From NCBI GenBank assembly GCA_964511185.1, contig CAZEDU010000005.1:1-64000 (forward strand): a DNA stretch of 64,000 bases, read 5' to 3'. The translations under genes were made by a program, and so were the position numbers. The DNA is from CAZEDU01 sp964511185 (GTDB lineage: Bacteria; Myxococcota; Myxococcia; Myxococcales; Myxococcaceae). Each line of letters starts with the position of its first letter. Positions within the stretch are counted from its first letter, which is position 1. Below are positions 26,320-36,600 of the stretch, in pieces. The notes beneath the pieces are model-generated. The model did no database searches. It saw only the letters and a list, made by a program, of their open reading frames with translations, and was not told the DNA's origin.

Positions 26320-26637
26320 ATCGACCCCGAACGCCGCGCGCCGCGCATCGAACGCTCGCTCCACTTCGTCACCGCCGCAGGGTGGCGGGGCCGGGTCACC
26401 AACCTCTCGGCCGTCGGCCTGCGCTGCACCTGCCAGCACCTGCTCGAGGTCGGCGGAGTGGTGCGCGGGCAGCTCGAGCTGGAGGACGGCCGGCGCATCC
26501 CGCTGCGCCTGCGGGTCATCTGGGCGAACGCGGCGGGCGCGCAAGGCAACGAGGCGCCCGAGGTGGGCTTCGAGGTCTTGGAGGCGCAGAAGGACTTCTA
26601 CGACGCGCTGCCGATGATTCAGCTGGACGCCGGCTAG
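26320..26637 (+). CDS. single-domain PilZ protein, apparent ATC start codon
   Basis: The frame 26320-26637 encodes a 105-residue PilZ domain with both halves of the c-di-GMP site: Arg5-x-x-x-Arg9 (RRAPR) and Asn28-x-Ser30-x-x-Gly33 (NLSAVG). No ATG, GTG or TTG occurs in frame between the stop at 26290-26292 and this domain. The strong ribosome site GGAGG (26309-26313) lies exactly 6 bases before an ATC codon at 26320. Either translation starts at ATC, which is rare but known for infC in E. coli (ATT) and others, or an ATG was misread. This gene is absent from start-codon-based predictions. It is divergent from the metallopeptidase. Confidence 0.75.
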   Translation: MDPERRAPRIERSLHFVTAAGWRGRVTNLSAVGLRCTCQHLLEVGGVVRGQLELEDGRRIPLRLRVIWANAAGAQGNEAPEVGFEVLEAQKDFYDALPMIQLDAG

Positions 26638-26856
26638 GCCGCGCGGCGTGTCGAATTTGCTTCACAACGCCAGGGCCCGCGGGGTGTAACTCCCTCGAGT
26701 CGGGAGCAGCGATCCGTACGCACTGGTCTTTCATCGAAAGAAGTGCCGGCAGCGGCGGCTCCTCAAGCCACTGTTTCCCGACTCGCTTTCTCTCCCGAGC
26801 CCAGGGTTCGCTTCGCCCGGCGGTTGGGGTATAGGCGCGGGCAGGTGGAGCGACGC

Positions 26857-27885
26857 ATGCCCGAAGAAGCCAAGCGACTGAAGCGGCCCGAGTTGGTTCG
26901 ACGCAACGACGACGCGTTGCCGCTCGAGCGCGACCTGCTCTTGCGCATGCACGACCTGATGGTGCAGTCGCGCGTGCTCGAGGAGCGGCTGATCCAGATG
27001 TACAAGCAGGGGCACGGCTTCTTCTGGATCGGCGGCCCCGGCGAAGAGGCGTTCAACGTGCCGCTCGGCCTGTTGATGAAGAAGGGCGAAGGGCCGGCCT
27101 ACGACTACCTGCACGCGCACTACCGGCAGTCGGCGACCGTCCTCGCGCTCGGGGAAGATCCGATCGGCGCGCTGCGGCAGATGAAGAACACCGCCACCGA
27201 CCCGTACTCGGGCGGCCGCAACTTCGCGGGCCACTACTCCATCAAGCGGTGGAACGTGGCGCCGGTCAGCTCGCCCATCGAGGTGCAGTACGTGATGGCC
27301 CCGGGCACCGCGCTCGCGCAGAAGCGGCACGGCGGCGACGGCATCACCATCGTCACCGGCGGCGACGCGGGCACGGCCGAGGGCGACTTCGCGAGCTGCC
27401 TGGTGTGGAGCAGCCGGCCCGGCAACGAGCTGCCGATCCTGATCATCGTCACCCACAACCAGTGGGGCATCTCGACGGCCGCCGCGACGCAGCAGGGCTG
27501 CAAGAACATCGCCGACCGCGGCAAGGCGTTCGGCATGCGCACCAAGACCATCGACGGCAACGACCCGGTCGTCTCGTACCAGGAGCTGAAGGAGGCCATC
27601 GCCTACGTGCGCCAGGAGCGCCGGCCCTTCCTGCTCGAGGCGCAGGTCTCGCGCCTGTACGGCCACTCCTCGGCGTCGGGCGCGAACTTCGTGGGGCAAG
27701 AGGTCGACTGCCTCCAGCGGTTCGAGGAGCGGCTGGAGAAGCACAAGCTGCTCACCCGCGCGCAGATGGACGAGATTCGCGAGCGCCACACGCGCCACAT
27801 CGCCGAGCTCGCCAAGCAGGTGCGCGACGAGCCGCAGCCCGCGCCCGAGAGCATCTGGCGCCACATCTACGCGGGGGAGAAGTAA
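26857..27885 (+). CDS. 2-oxoacid dehydrogenase E1 alpha subunit (TPP-dependent)
   Basis: This 342-residue protein is the alpha subunit of a pyruvate, branched-chain 2-oxoacid or acetoin dehydrogenase E1. The thiamine-diphosphate motif runs from GGDAGTAEGDF (168-178) to Asn201 in THNQWGIST. The flexible phosphorylation-loop region is SRLYGHSSASGANF. It forms an alpha2-beta2 tetramer with the next gene, which starts 3 bases after its stop. No E2 or E3 is in the window. Myxobacterial esg encodes a branched-chain enzyme of this type, but the sequence does not fix the substrate. Start ATG 26857 follows GGTGGAG closely. Confidence 0.9.
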   Translation: MPEEAKRLKRPELVRRNDDALPLERDLLLRMHDLMVQSRVLEERLIQMYKQGHGFFWIGGPGEEAFNVPLGLLMKKGEGPAYDYLHAHYRQSATVLALGEDPIGALRQMKNTATDPYSGGRNFAGHYSIKRWNVAPVSSPIEVQYVMAPGTALAQKRHGGDGITIVTGGDAGTAEGDFASCLVWSSRPGNELPILIIVTHNQWGISTAAATQQGCKNIADRGKAFGMRTKTIDGNDPVVSYQELKEAIAYVRQERRPFLLEAQVSRLYGHSSASGANFVGQEVDCLQRFEERLEKHKLLTRAQMDEIRERHTRHIAELAKQVRDEPQPAPESIWRHIYAGEK

Positions 27886-27888
27886 GCG

Positions 27889-28944
27889 ATGGCGAACATG
27901 GCTCAGGCCATTCGCATGGCCCTGCACTACGCGGAAGAGCACCTGGGGGTCACCGACATCTTCGGCGAGGACGTCGGCCCGCCGCTCGGCGGCGTGTTCA
28001 CGGTGACGCAGGGGCTCAAGACGGCCTGGAACTCGCCGCTCGACGAGCGCGGCATCATCGGCTTCGCGATGGGGCTGGCGATGGCCGGTCAGCGGCCGGT
28101 CGCCGAGATTCAGTTCTGCGACTACATCTACAACACCATCGACCTGCTCAAGCTCGCGGGCAACACCTACTGGGCCTCGAACGGCCAGTGGAACCTGCCG
28201 ATGGTGGTGAAGACGCCCGTCGGGTCGGGCATCCGCGGCAGCATCTACCACTCGCACTCGTTCGACGCGACGGCGACCCACCTGCCCGGCTGGAAGATCG
28301 TCATCCCCTCCAACCCGCTCGACGCCTACGGCCTGATGCTGTCCGCCTGCCAGGAGCAGAACCCGGTGATGTACCTGGAGCCCAAGGCGCTGCTGCGCGT
28401 GAAGGGCGAGGCGCTCATCCCTGGCGAGCCGGGGGACGACCGGCAGCTCTCGAAGATGATCGACGCGCCGCTGGGCGACCGCTCCGGTTGGAAGGCGCGG
28501 TGGCCGGCGCTCGAGCCGTACCAGGTGCCCATTGGCCAAGCCAAGGTGGCGCGCGCCGGCACCGCGCTGACGGCCGTCAGCTACGGGCGGACGCTGCCTT
28601 TGTGCGTGAAGGCCGCCGGCCAGCTCGCCGAAGAGGGCATCGACGTCGAGGTCATCGACCTGCGCTCGCTGTGGCCCTACGACTGGCCTTGCCTGCAGCA
28701 GAGCATCCGCAAGACCGGGCGCGTGCTCTACGTGAACGAGGACACCGAGGTGACCAACTTCGGCGAGCACCTGATCCGCCGCACGACCGAGGAGCTGTTC
28801 TACGAGCTGTACGCGCCTCCCCAGCTGCTCGCGGGCAAGTTCGTTCCGGGCATCGGGCTGGCCGACAACCTCGAGGTGGCCTCGGTGCCGCAGCTCGACG
28901 ACATCGCGCGCGCGATGCGGGCGCTGGCCGCGCTCGCGCCGTAA
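27889..28944 (+). CDS. 2-oxoacid dehydrogenase E1 beta subunit
   Basis: This 351-residue E1 beta subunit matches the family across its length: TDIFGEDVGPPLGGVFTVTQ, IIGFAMGLAMAGQRPVAEIQFCDYI, the PVGSGIRGSIYHSHSF segment near the active site, and a transketolase C-terminal domain (EVIDLRSLWPYD, VNEDTEVTNFGEHLI). The alpha subunit ends at 27885, and the beta ATG begins 3 bases later, so the two are made together. Same uncertainty over substrate as alpha. A short intergenic region separates it from the histidine kinase. Confidence 0.9.
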   Translation: MANMAQAIRMALHYAEEHLGVTDIFGEDVGPPLGGVFTVTQGLKTAWNSPLDERGIIGFAMGLAMAGQRPVAEIQFCDYIYNTIDLLKLAGNTYWASNGQWNLPMVVKTPVGSGIRGSIYHSHSFDATATHLPGWKIVIPSNPLDAYGLMLSACQEQNPVMYLEPKALLRVKGEALIPGEPGDDRQLSKMIDAPLGDRSGWKARWPALEPYQVPIGQAKVARAGTALTAVSYGRTLPLCVKAAGQLAEEGIDVEVIDLRSLWPYDWPCLQQSIRKTGRVLYVNEDTEVTNFGEHLIRRTTEELFYELYAPPQLLAGKFVPGIGLADNLEVASVPQLDDIARAMRALAALAP

Positions 28945-29049
28945 ATCGGCCCCACACCAAGCGTGTCGGTTGACCGGTCGACACATGAGCCACACCGGGG
29001 GCCCTCCAGGGCTTTGAAGGGGGGGCTCGCGCGTTACATCAAGGCGTTC

Positions 29050-31488
29050 ATGGAAACGAAGCTGCGTGCGCCCGTGGCTCGCGCGTCGGAGGCCTTCCCC
29101 GCCGCGCTGCCGCCCTCGGTGTCCGACGAGAAAATCTGGTTCGAGCTCCTCCGCGCGCTCCCGGAAGGGATCACCCTCCAGGAGCCGAACGGGAGGCTCG
29201 TGTTCGCGAACGCGACCGGCGCGCGCATCCTCGGCTTTCGAAGCCCCGACGAGCTGATCCAGGCGCCGGTGGGCGAGGTGACGGCCCGGTTCGAGCTGTT
29301 CGACGAGCAGGGCGAGCCGCTCCCTGTCGATAGCCTGCCCAGCCGCCTCGCGCTCACCGGGGTCGAGGCGCCCGAGCGGCTGATTCGCTTCCGCGTGCGC
29401 CAGTCGGGGGAGGAGCGCTGGTCGGTCACCCGCTCGACGCCCATCTTCGATGCGGGCGGCCGCGTCGCCCGGGTGATCACCTTCTTCCGCGACGTGACGG
29501 ATCAGAAGCGCGCCGAGCTGCGCGAGCGCTTCCTGGCGCAGGCGAGCGCGCGCTTTTCGGTCAACGTGCCGCGCTTCGAAGAGGTGATTCAGTCGGTGGC
29601 CACGTCGGCGGTTCCCGACATCGCCGACTGGTGCGGGGTGGAGCTGCTCGAGGAGACGGGGGCGCTTCGGCAGGTCGCGATGGCGCACCGCGACCCGGGC
29701 AAGGTGGCGCTGGCCCGGGAGTACCGCCAGAAGTACCCGCCCGACATGCAGGCCGCCACGGGGCTGGCGCGCGTGCTGCGCACCGGCAAGAGCGAGCTCG
29801 TCCCGGAGATTCCGGCGCGGCTGATCGACGAGGCGCCCGTCCCCGAGGCGCAGAAGGCGCTCCTCCGGTCGCTCCAGATTCATTCGTACATCGCGGCGCC
29901 GCTCATCGCCCGCGGGCGGACGCTCGGCGCCATCACCTTCGTCTACGCCGAGTCGGGCCGAAGGTTCTCTCCGGAGGACCTGCCCTTGGTCGAGGCGCTC
30001 GCCGACCGCGCGGCGATGGCGATCGACAACGCGATGCTGCTGCGCGAGTCGCGCCGGTGGGCCGAGCGCATGGATGTCGCGACCGAGGCGGGCCGCCTGG
30101 GCGCGTGGGAGTGGGACATCGCCGGCGGCAAGGTGACCTGGTCCCCCGCGCTCGAGCGCATCCACGGGCTGCCGGTCGGCAGCTTCGACGGCACCTTCGA
30201 GATGTACCAGTCGGACATTCACCCCGACGACAAGGAGCGGGTGCTCCGCCACCTGCAGGCGCTCTTGCGCGAGCGGCGCCGCGATCACCACATCTCGTAT
30301 CGAATCATCCGCCCGGATGGGCAGGTGCGGTGGCTCGAGGCGTCGGGGCAGCTGCTCTCCAACGCCCAAGGTGAGCCGCAGCGGCTGCTCGGCGTCTGCA
30401 CCGACGTCACCGACCGGCTGCTCGCGGAGGACAACGCGCGGGCGCTGGCCGCCGAGCAGGCCGCGCGCGCCGAGGCGGAGCGGGCGCGCGCGCGCACCCA
30501 GCGCATCCTCGAGAGCATCACCGACCCGTTCTTCGTCATCGGCGAGGACGGCGCCGTGGCCTACGCGAACGGGCCGGCCAGGTCGTTGCTCAAGGGCCTG
30601 GAGCCGCTGCGCGCGCAGCTGGAGGCGGCGCGCCACGCCGGCGAGGCGCTGGCGGTGGAGGCCAAGGACGAGCTGCTCGAGCGGTGGTTCCAGGTCAACG
30701 CTTACCCCGCGGCCGGGCAGCTCTCCGTCTACTGCCGGGACATCACGCAGCAGAAGATGGCCGAGCGGGCGCTGGCCGCGCACGCCGAAGAGCTCTCACG
30801 CTCGAACAGCGAGCTGCAGCAGTTCGCCTACGTCGCCTCGCACGACCTGCAGGAGCCCCTGCGCATGGTCGCGAGCTACACGCAGCTGCTCGCGCGGCGC
30901 TACCAAGGCAAGCTGGACGCCGACGCGGATCAGTTCATCCAGTACGCGGTCGAAGGCGTGCGCCGAATGCAGGAGCTGATCAACGACCTGTTGAGCTACT
31001 CCCGGGTGGGCACGCTGGGGCGCGCGCTCGTGGCCCTGCCGCTCTCCCAGGCGGCGGAGCAGGCCTTGCGGAACGTGCGGTCCGCGCTCGACGAGAGCGG
31101 CGCCCGGGTCGAGATCGACGGGCTGCCGAACGTGCGGGGTGACGCGAGTCAGCTCACCCAGCTGTTCCAGAACCTGTTCGCCAACGCGGTCAAGTTCCGG
31201 GGCGACGAAGCGCCCCACATCCGGGTGACGGCGCAGGTGGAGGGGGACAGCGTGCGGGTGACGGTGCGGGACAACGGCATTGGCATCGCGCCGGAGTACA
31301 GCGAGCGCGTGTTCGTCATCTTCCAGCGGCTGCACACCCGGCAGGAGTATCCGGGCAACGGCATTGGTTTGGCGATTTGTAAGAAGATCATCGAGCGGCA
31401 CGGCGGGCGAATCTGGGTGGAGTCCCAGCCGGGCGAGGGCGCCGCGTTCCACTTCACCCTTTCCGCAGCGCAGGAGGTGCAGGCGTGA
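29050..31488 (+). CDS. PAS-GAF-PAS-PAS sensor histidine kinase
   Basis: This 812-residue soluble sensor has a PAS domain (about 25-155), a GAF domain (~165-335, with a [18 protein letters not shown] core), a PAS with PAC motif (~345-465), a further PAS-like segment (~480-575), then HisKA with His598 in [14 protein letters not shown]. HATPase_c follows (N-box NLFANAVKF around Asn712, [19 protein letters not shown]). The kinase core is the bacteriophytochrome-like subtype that pairs with Rcp1-like receivers, and the next gene is just such a receiver, overlapping by GTGA. No GAF Cys with a phytochrome pattern is seen, so chromophore binding is not supported. Start ATG 29050 is favoured by AAGG upstream. 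Confidence 0.9.
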   Translation: METKLRAPVARASEAFPAALPPSVSDEKIWFELLRALPEGITLQEPNGRLVFANATGARILGFRSPDELIQAPVGEVTARFELFDEQGEPLPVDSLPSRLALTGVEAPERLIRFRVRQSGEERWSVTRSTPIFDAGGRVARVITFFRDVTDQKRAELRERFLAQASARFSVNVPRFEEVIQSVATSAVPDIADWCGVELLEETGALRQVAMAHRDPGKVALAREYRQKYPPDMQAATGLARVLRTGKSELVPEIPARLIDEAPVPEAQKALLRSLQIHSYIAAPLIARGRTLGAITFVYAESGRRFSPEDLPLVEALADRAAMAIDNAMLLRESRRWAERMDVATEAGRLGAWEWDIAGGKVTWSPALERIHGLPVGSFDGTFEMYQSDIHPDDKERVLRHLQALLRERRRDHHISYRIIRPDGQVRWLEASGQLLSNAQGEPQRLLGVCTDVTDRLLAEDNARALAAEQAARAEAERARARTQRILESITDPFFVIGEDGAVAYANGPARSLLKGLEPLRAQLEAARHAGEALAVEAKDELLERWFQVNAYPAAGQLSVYCRDITQQKMAERALAAHAEELSRSNSELQQFAYVASHDLQEPLRMVASYTQLLARRYQGKLDADADQFIQYAVEGVRRMQELINDLLSYSRVGTLGRALVALPLSQAAEQALRNVRSALDESGARVEIDGLPNVRGDASQLTQLFQNLFANAVKFRGDEAPHIRVTAQVEGDSVRVTVRDNGIGIAPEYSERVFVIFQRLHTRQEYPGNGIGLAICKKIIERHGGRIWVESQPGEGAAFHFTLSAAQEVQA

Positions 31489-31928
31489 CGGCGCTCGAGG
31501 TGAGACCCGTCGAGATTCTCTTGGTGGAGGACAACGCGGCCGACGTGCGGCTGACGGTGGAGGCGCTCAAGGAGGGCAAGGTTCGCAACCACCTGACCGT
31601 CGCGCAGGACGGCGTGGTGGCGATGCAGGTGCTCAAGCGCGAAGGCCAGTACCGTCAAGCGCGCCGGCCCGACCTGGTGCTGCTCGACCTCAACCTGCCG
31701 CGCATGGATGGCCGCGAGCTGCTCGCCAGAATCAAGGAGGACGCCGACCTGAAGCGCATTCCCGTGGTGGTGCTCACCACGTCGAAGGCCGAGGAAGACA
31801 TCGTGCGCAGCTACAACCTGCACGCCAACTGCTACATCACCAAGCCCGTCGACCTGGAGCGGTTCATTCAGGTAGTGAGGTCGATCGACGAGTTCTGGCT
31901 CACGGTGGTGAAGCTCCCGACGGAGTGA
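31485..31928 (+). CDS. Rcp1-like single-domain response regulator
   Basis: This 147-residue receiver has [15 protein letters not shown] (14-28), the phosphoacceptor Asp68 in LVLLDLNLP, the switch Thr in [11 protein letters not shown] and Lys in ITKPVDL. The extended loop and C-terminal [15 protein letters not shown] are typical of the Rcp1 group, which pairs with phytochrome-type kinases. The start is GTG 31485, sharing bases with the kinase stop TGA (GTGA), so the two are translationally coupled. It is followed after 3 bases by the hybrid kinase gene. Confidence 0.92.
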   Translation: MTALEVRPVEILLVEDNAADVRLTVEALKEGKVRNHLTVAQDGVVAMQVLKREGQYRQARRPDLVLLDLNLPRMDGRELLARIKEDADLKRIPVVVLTTSKAEEDIVRSYNLHANCYITKPVDLERFIQVVRSIDEFWLTVVKLPTE

Positions 31929-31931
31929 CGC

Positions 31932-33590
31932 ATGGCTTCGCTCGACACCCCCACGCGCGTTCTTTTGGTCGAAGACAACCCCGGCGACACGCGGCTGATC
32001 ATCGAGCTGCTCCAGGAGGTCGAGCGGGAGCGGTACGAGGTGACCCACGTCGATCGCGTGGCGACCGCGCTGGAGCACATCGACTCCGGGCGGTTCGACG
32101 TGGTGCTGCTCGACCTGTCGCTGCCCGACGGCACCGGGGCGCAGACGCTCGCCACCCTGCACTCGGCGGCGCCGGCGCTGCCCATCGTGGTGCTCACCGG
32201 CCTCGACGACGAGGCGACGGCGCTCCGGGTGGTGAAGGAAGGCGCGCAGGACTACCTGGTGAAGGGCAGCGTCGCCCCGGGGCTGCTCGCCCGCACCATC
32301 CGCTACGCCATCGAACGTCACCGCGCCGAGGAGCACGCGCGGCGGCTGGTGGCCGAGCAGGCCGCGCGGTCCGAAGCCGAGGACTCGGTGCGCCGCTGGC
32401 GGCTCTTGTCCGAGGCGAGCCGGGTGTTGGCGTCGACCATCGACTACGAGCGCATCTTGTCGAAGGTGCCCGGCCTGTTCGTGCCGTACCTGGCGGACGT
32501 CTGCGCGGTCGACCTGGTGTCAGACGGTCCCGACGCCGAGCCGCGGCGGGTCGCCTCGGCCGACCTGGGCGGCGTGTGGAGCCGCCTGTGCGCGGCGCTC
32601 GAGACGTCGGGCGCCGGTCCGCAGCACCCGGTGCGGCAGGCGCTGCGCACCGGCCGCTTGCAGCGCTTGAAGGACCGCTGGCGCGCGCTGGTGCGCGGCG
32701 ACTTCTTCCCGCCGCTGTCCGTCGACGGCTGGGTCATCCCCATGTTGTCGCGCGGCCGCGCGCTCGGCACGCTGACGCTGCTCGCGCCGTTGGGCGACGG
32801 GCGCCACGACTTCGAGGAGCTGGCGGTGGCCGAGGAGATCGCCAACCGCGCCGCGCTCGCCATCGAGCACGGGCGGCTCTACCAGGCGCGCGAGGAGATG
32901 ATGGCCGTCGTCTCGCATGACCTGCGCAACCCGCTCTCGGTGATCGGCTTCGCGACCGCGAACTTGAAGCGCGACGGGCTGACGGCCGAGGTGCGGCAGC
33001 GGAACGCCGAGAAGATCAACCGCGCCGTCGCGCAGATGAACCGGCTCATCGAAGACCTGCTCGACGTCACCCGGCTCGAGGCGGGCGGGCTGGCGCTCCA
33101 CGCCGCTCCGCACTCGGTCGAGGCGCTGGTGCATGAGGCGGTCGAGCTGCTCAAGCCGCTCGCCGACGAGAAGTCGGTTCAGCTCAAGACCGAGCTCGTG
33201 GCGGGCTTGCCGTTGGTGGTGGTCGACCGCGAGCGCACGCTGCAGGTCTTCTCGAACCTGGTCGGGAACGCGGTGAAGTTCACGCCGGAGGGCGGCCAGG
33301 TGGTGCTCGGCGCCGAGCGGCGCGGCGACTCGGTCTGCTTCTGGGTCACCGACACCGGCCCAGGCATCTCGCGCGAGGACCTGAACCGCATCTTCGACCG
33401 CTTCTACCAGGCGCAGCGTCATCACCGGAGCGGGGCCGGGCTGGGCCTGTCGATCGCCAAGGGCATCGTGCAGGCGCACGGCGGCCGAATCTGGGTGCAG
33501 AGCCAGGTCGGCGAGGGGACGCGGTTCTCGTTCACCATGCCGTCGGCGCCGCCGGCCAGTCTCGAGCTCGTGGTGAGCGGCTCCGGCTAG
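31932..33590 (+). CDS. receiver-GAF-histidine kinase (inverted hybrid)
   Basis: This 552-residue protein begins with a receiver (Asp61 in [11 protein letters not shown]). A linker coil leads to a GAF-like domain (~155-320). HisKA follows with His329 in [14 protein letters not shown], then a full HATPase_c ([47 protein letters not shown]). An N-terminal receiver lets an upstream kinase control this kinase. With the two preceding genes this gives a complete relay in one operon: kinase, shuttle receiver, receiver-kinase. Start ATG 31932 lies 3 bases after the previous stop. Output is unknown. Confidence 0.92.
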   Translation: MASLDTPTRVLLVEDNPGDTRLIIELLQEVERERYEVTHVDRVATALEHIDSGRFDVVLLDLSLPDGTGAQTLATLHSAAPALPIVVLTGLDDEATALRVVKEGAQDYLVKGSVAPGLLARTIRYAIERHRAEEHARRLVAEQAARSEAEDSVRRWRLLSEASRVLASTIDYERILSKVPGLFVPYLADVCAVDLVSDGPDAEPRRVASADLGGVWSRLCAALETSGAGPQHPVRQALRTGRLQRLKDRWRALVRGDFFPPLSVDGWVIPMLSRGRALGTLTLLAPLGDGRHDFEELAVAEEIANRAALAIEHGRLYQAREEMMAVVSHDLRNPLSVIGFATANLKRDGLTAEVRQRNAEKINRAVAQMNRLIEDLLDVTRLEAGGLALHAAPHSVEALVHEAVELLKPLADEKSVQLKTELVAGLPLVVVDRERTLQVFSNLVGNAVKFTPEGGQVVLGAERRGDSVCFWVTDTGPGISREDLNRIFDRFYQAQRHHRSGAGLGLSIAKGIVQAHGGRIWVQSQVGEGTRFSFTMPSAPPASLELVVSGSG

Positions 33591-33647
33591 CCCCTTTCCC
33601 TCCAGGCCGACTGCGCGCGACAGCTCCCCGTCGCCCGAGTTGGGAGC

Positions 33648-36600
33648 TCACCAGTCGTACGACCAGATGAGGTCGAGCCCGCCCTGCCGGTTGTCGCCGT
33701 ACTGGCCTTCGAGCGAGAGGCGCCGAAACAAGAGGTACTCGAAGTGCACCTCGGTGGTGTTGTCGTAGACCGAGGTGCGCGCGCCGACCCGGCCTTCGAT
33801 GTAGAGCCGGTCGCTCAAGTACTTGCCGGCCTGCACGCGCGTGCCCGAGAGGCCTTCGCCGCGGGTCTGAATCGACAGCACATCGAGCGGCAGGCGCGTC
33901 TGCAGCGCGCTGGTGAGCCGGTTGGCGAGAAACGAGCCGAGAATCGAGGTCGCCGCTTCCGCCGGGGTGGCGCCGCCTCGGCCCGAGCGCAGGTCGCGCC
34001 GGCCGGTGGCGAGCAGGGTGAAAATCTCGCTCTCGGACATCGGCGGCTGCGAGGTGGGCACGATGTCCAGGTGGTCCGGGGTGCCGCGGATCGCCAGCCG
34101 CACGGTGACGTCTTCCAGCTCGTTGATGTGCTCCGCCTCGATGTTGACGTTGGCGCTCCTCAGCGGTCCGGCGAAGGCGACGTTCGAGGTGTTCTGCAGC
34201 TGAAAGCGGCGGCCCAGCGCGTCGACGCGGCCCCGCCGCACCATCAATCGCCCCGACAGCTCGAGGCGCTGGCCCAGCTCGACGGTGAAGCCTTCGCTCA
34301 GCCCCACCTCGGCGTCGACGTCCTGGCTGCGCACCCACAGGTCGCGCGGCGCGTCGAGCACGGCGCGCAGCCGCAAGAGCGGCGCTCCGTTCCCCGAGCC
34401 GCCGACGCCGGTGGACTTGGGCGCCGGCGCGGCCTCGGTCTCGATGGGCACGCCGTTGCGCACGAACACGATGCCCTCGGCGACCTGCAGCGCCTGCACG
34501 TTCTTGCGGCCGTCGTCGGGCAGCTCCACCACCGCCTTGTCGATGCGCACGCGGCGCAAGTCGACGAGCGCGCTCTGGGCCGCGCCGTCGATGTCGGCTT
34601 CGGTCGTCAAGGTGGCGAGGAGCTGGTCCTGCACGATGATGGGGAAGCGGCGGACCTGCGCCGCGGCCTTGAGGGAGAAGCCCTCGCCTTGCCGGACGGC
34701 GTTCGCCTGGAGCCGGGCCTCGCCGGTGCCCGCGCGCGCCGACAGGTTCTTCAGCGCGATGCGCTCGGGGCTGCCTTCGAGCTGCAGTTGGATGTTCCGG
34801 TACTCGCCGGTGCCGGCGAGCGCGAGCACCCCGCCGCGCCACGCCAGGTCGCCCTCCACCCACGGCTGGGCGAGCCGTCCGCTCAAGCGCACCCGGGCGT
34901 CGAGCGGCCCGCCGATGCGCGTGAGCGCCGGCGTCACGCCCGAGAAGAAAGACAGGTCGAACCGTTCGGCCGACAGCTCGCCTTTGCCCTGGAGAGAAGC
35001 GAAGTCCACGCCCTTGCGCAGCGCGCGCAAGGACAGGTCGACCGGGGCCTCCACGCGGCTCTGCAGCCCGCCCCCGTTGCTCGAGAGCATCGACAGGTGC
35101 GTGAGCGCGCGCGCCTTCTCGTAGTCGAGCGCGAGCGCGACGTTGCCGCGGCCGGAGCTGCTCGTGGTGCCGAGCGCCTCGATGGACGTCCTCGCCGTCA
35201 GCCGTGGGTCGTCGGGTGTGCCATTGAGCTGCGCCTCGACCCACGCGTCGCCCGAGAGCAAGGGCAGCGCGTGGCCGTACTCGTCCTGGTGCGCGCCCAA
35301 CATGCGCTGCACGAGCCCGAGCGGCACCGGCCCGATGCGCGCGTCCACCGTCAGCGGGGTGCGTCCGAGACGGTCGAGGTCGCGCAGCACACGGACGGGC
35401 GCGGCGGCGGCGGCGCTGAAGATCACCAGCGGCTGCTCGGCCTGGTGGACGTGCGCGGTCACGCGGACGTCGCGCTCGGTGAAGCGCGCGCTCAGGTCGC
35501 CGGAGAGGGGAGCGACCTCGCCGTTGGTGACGCCCGCGAAGTCGACGCGCGCCTGCCCCATCGGCGTGAGCAGCGGGCCGTCGAGCTGCGCGGTCGCGTG
35601 CACGACGCCGAGCAACGGGCGCTGGCTCACCGTGCCCACGTAGGCGGCCGGCAGCGACAGGTCCTTCGCCTCGAGCCGCAAGGACAGCGGCGCCTCGACC
35701 AGCTCGCGCGCGCTCGGGAACGCGCGGACAACCTTGGCGAGCGTCCAGGGGGTCTTCAAGTGGAGCGCGGCGGTGCCCCGGAGCGCCTCGGCGTTGGCGC
35801 TGAGCGCGAGCGCGCCGTCGCCGTCGGTCTGCACCAGCGCGTCGAGCTGCGTGGGAGGAAGCTGCTGGTAGCGCAGGTTGCGGCCGCGCACGTGGGCGCG
35901 CAGCACCGGCGCGTGGGTCGTGCCGTCGAGCGAGACGTCCAAGCCCGCGGTGCCGGCGAGCGGCAGGTCCGGGTAGAGCGCGGCGAGCTCGCGCAGGTCG
36001 AACGCGTCGACCTTGGCGGTGAGCGACGCCGGGCGGGCGGGGCCGCTGAAGAACGAGCGCACCGGCAGGTCGAAGCGCGACTCGAAGCCAGCGCCGAGCG
36101 CGCGCAGGTCCACGCTGCCCACCGCGCGGTCCTGGGCGTACGCCGCGTCCAGCGCGAGCCGCACGCGCTGGTACCGGCCGAATGCGCCGTTCCTCACCGA
36201 CACCTGCGCGCGGCCCTCGGGGTAGGGCAGCCGGCCGTCGGCGCTCACCGACGCGGAGAGGCTTCCTTGGAGCCCGAGCGAAGGCGGGACGAAGGGCTTG
36301 GGCAGGCGCGCGAGGTCGAGGCTCTTCAGCTGCGCGGCGCCCACGAGCCGCTCGCCGCGCTTCTCGAAGCGCACGGCGATGGACTGTTCTTCGCTCCTCA
36401 GGCGCAGGCCGTCGACGCCGAGCGCGCCGGGCGCGAAGGTCACCCGCGTCGGCGCTTCGAGCGTCCAGGTGACGTCCGGGTACCACAGCGAGAGCGAGCG
36501 AAGGTCGGCGGTCTTCTCCTCCAGGTCGAGCCGGCCCGTCGCTTGCGCGCGCAGGGCCAGCGCCCCGTCCACCCCGAGGTCCAACGCGAGGAGCTCCCCT

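Noticed and set aside
29050..31488. a bacteriophytochrome
   Set aside because: The kinase core is phytochrome-like, but no PHY domain or chromophore-binding Cys was seen, so only PAS-GAF-PAS kinase is called.
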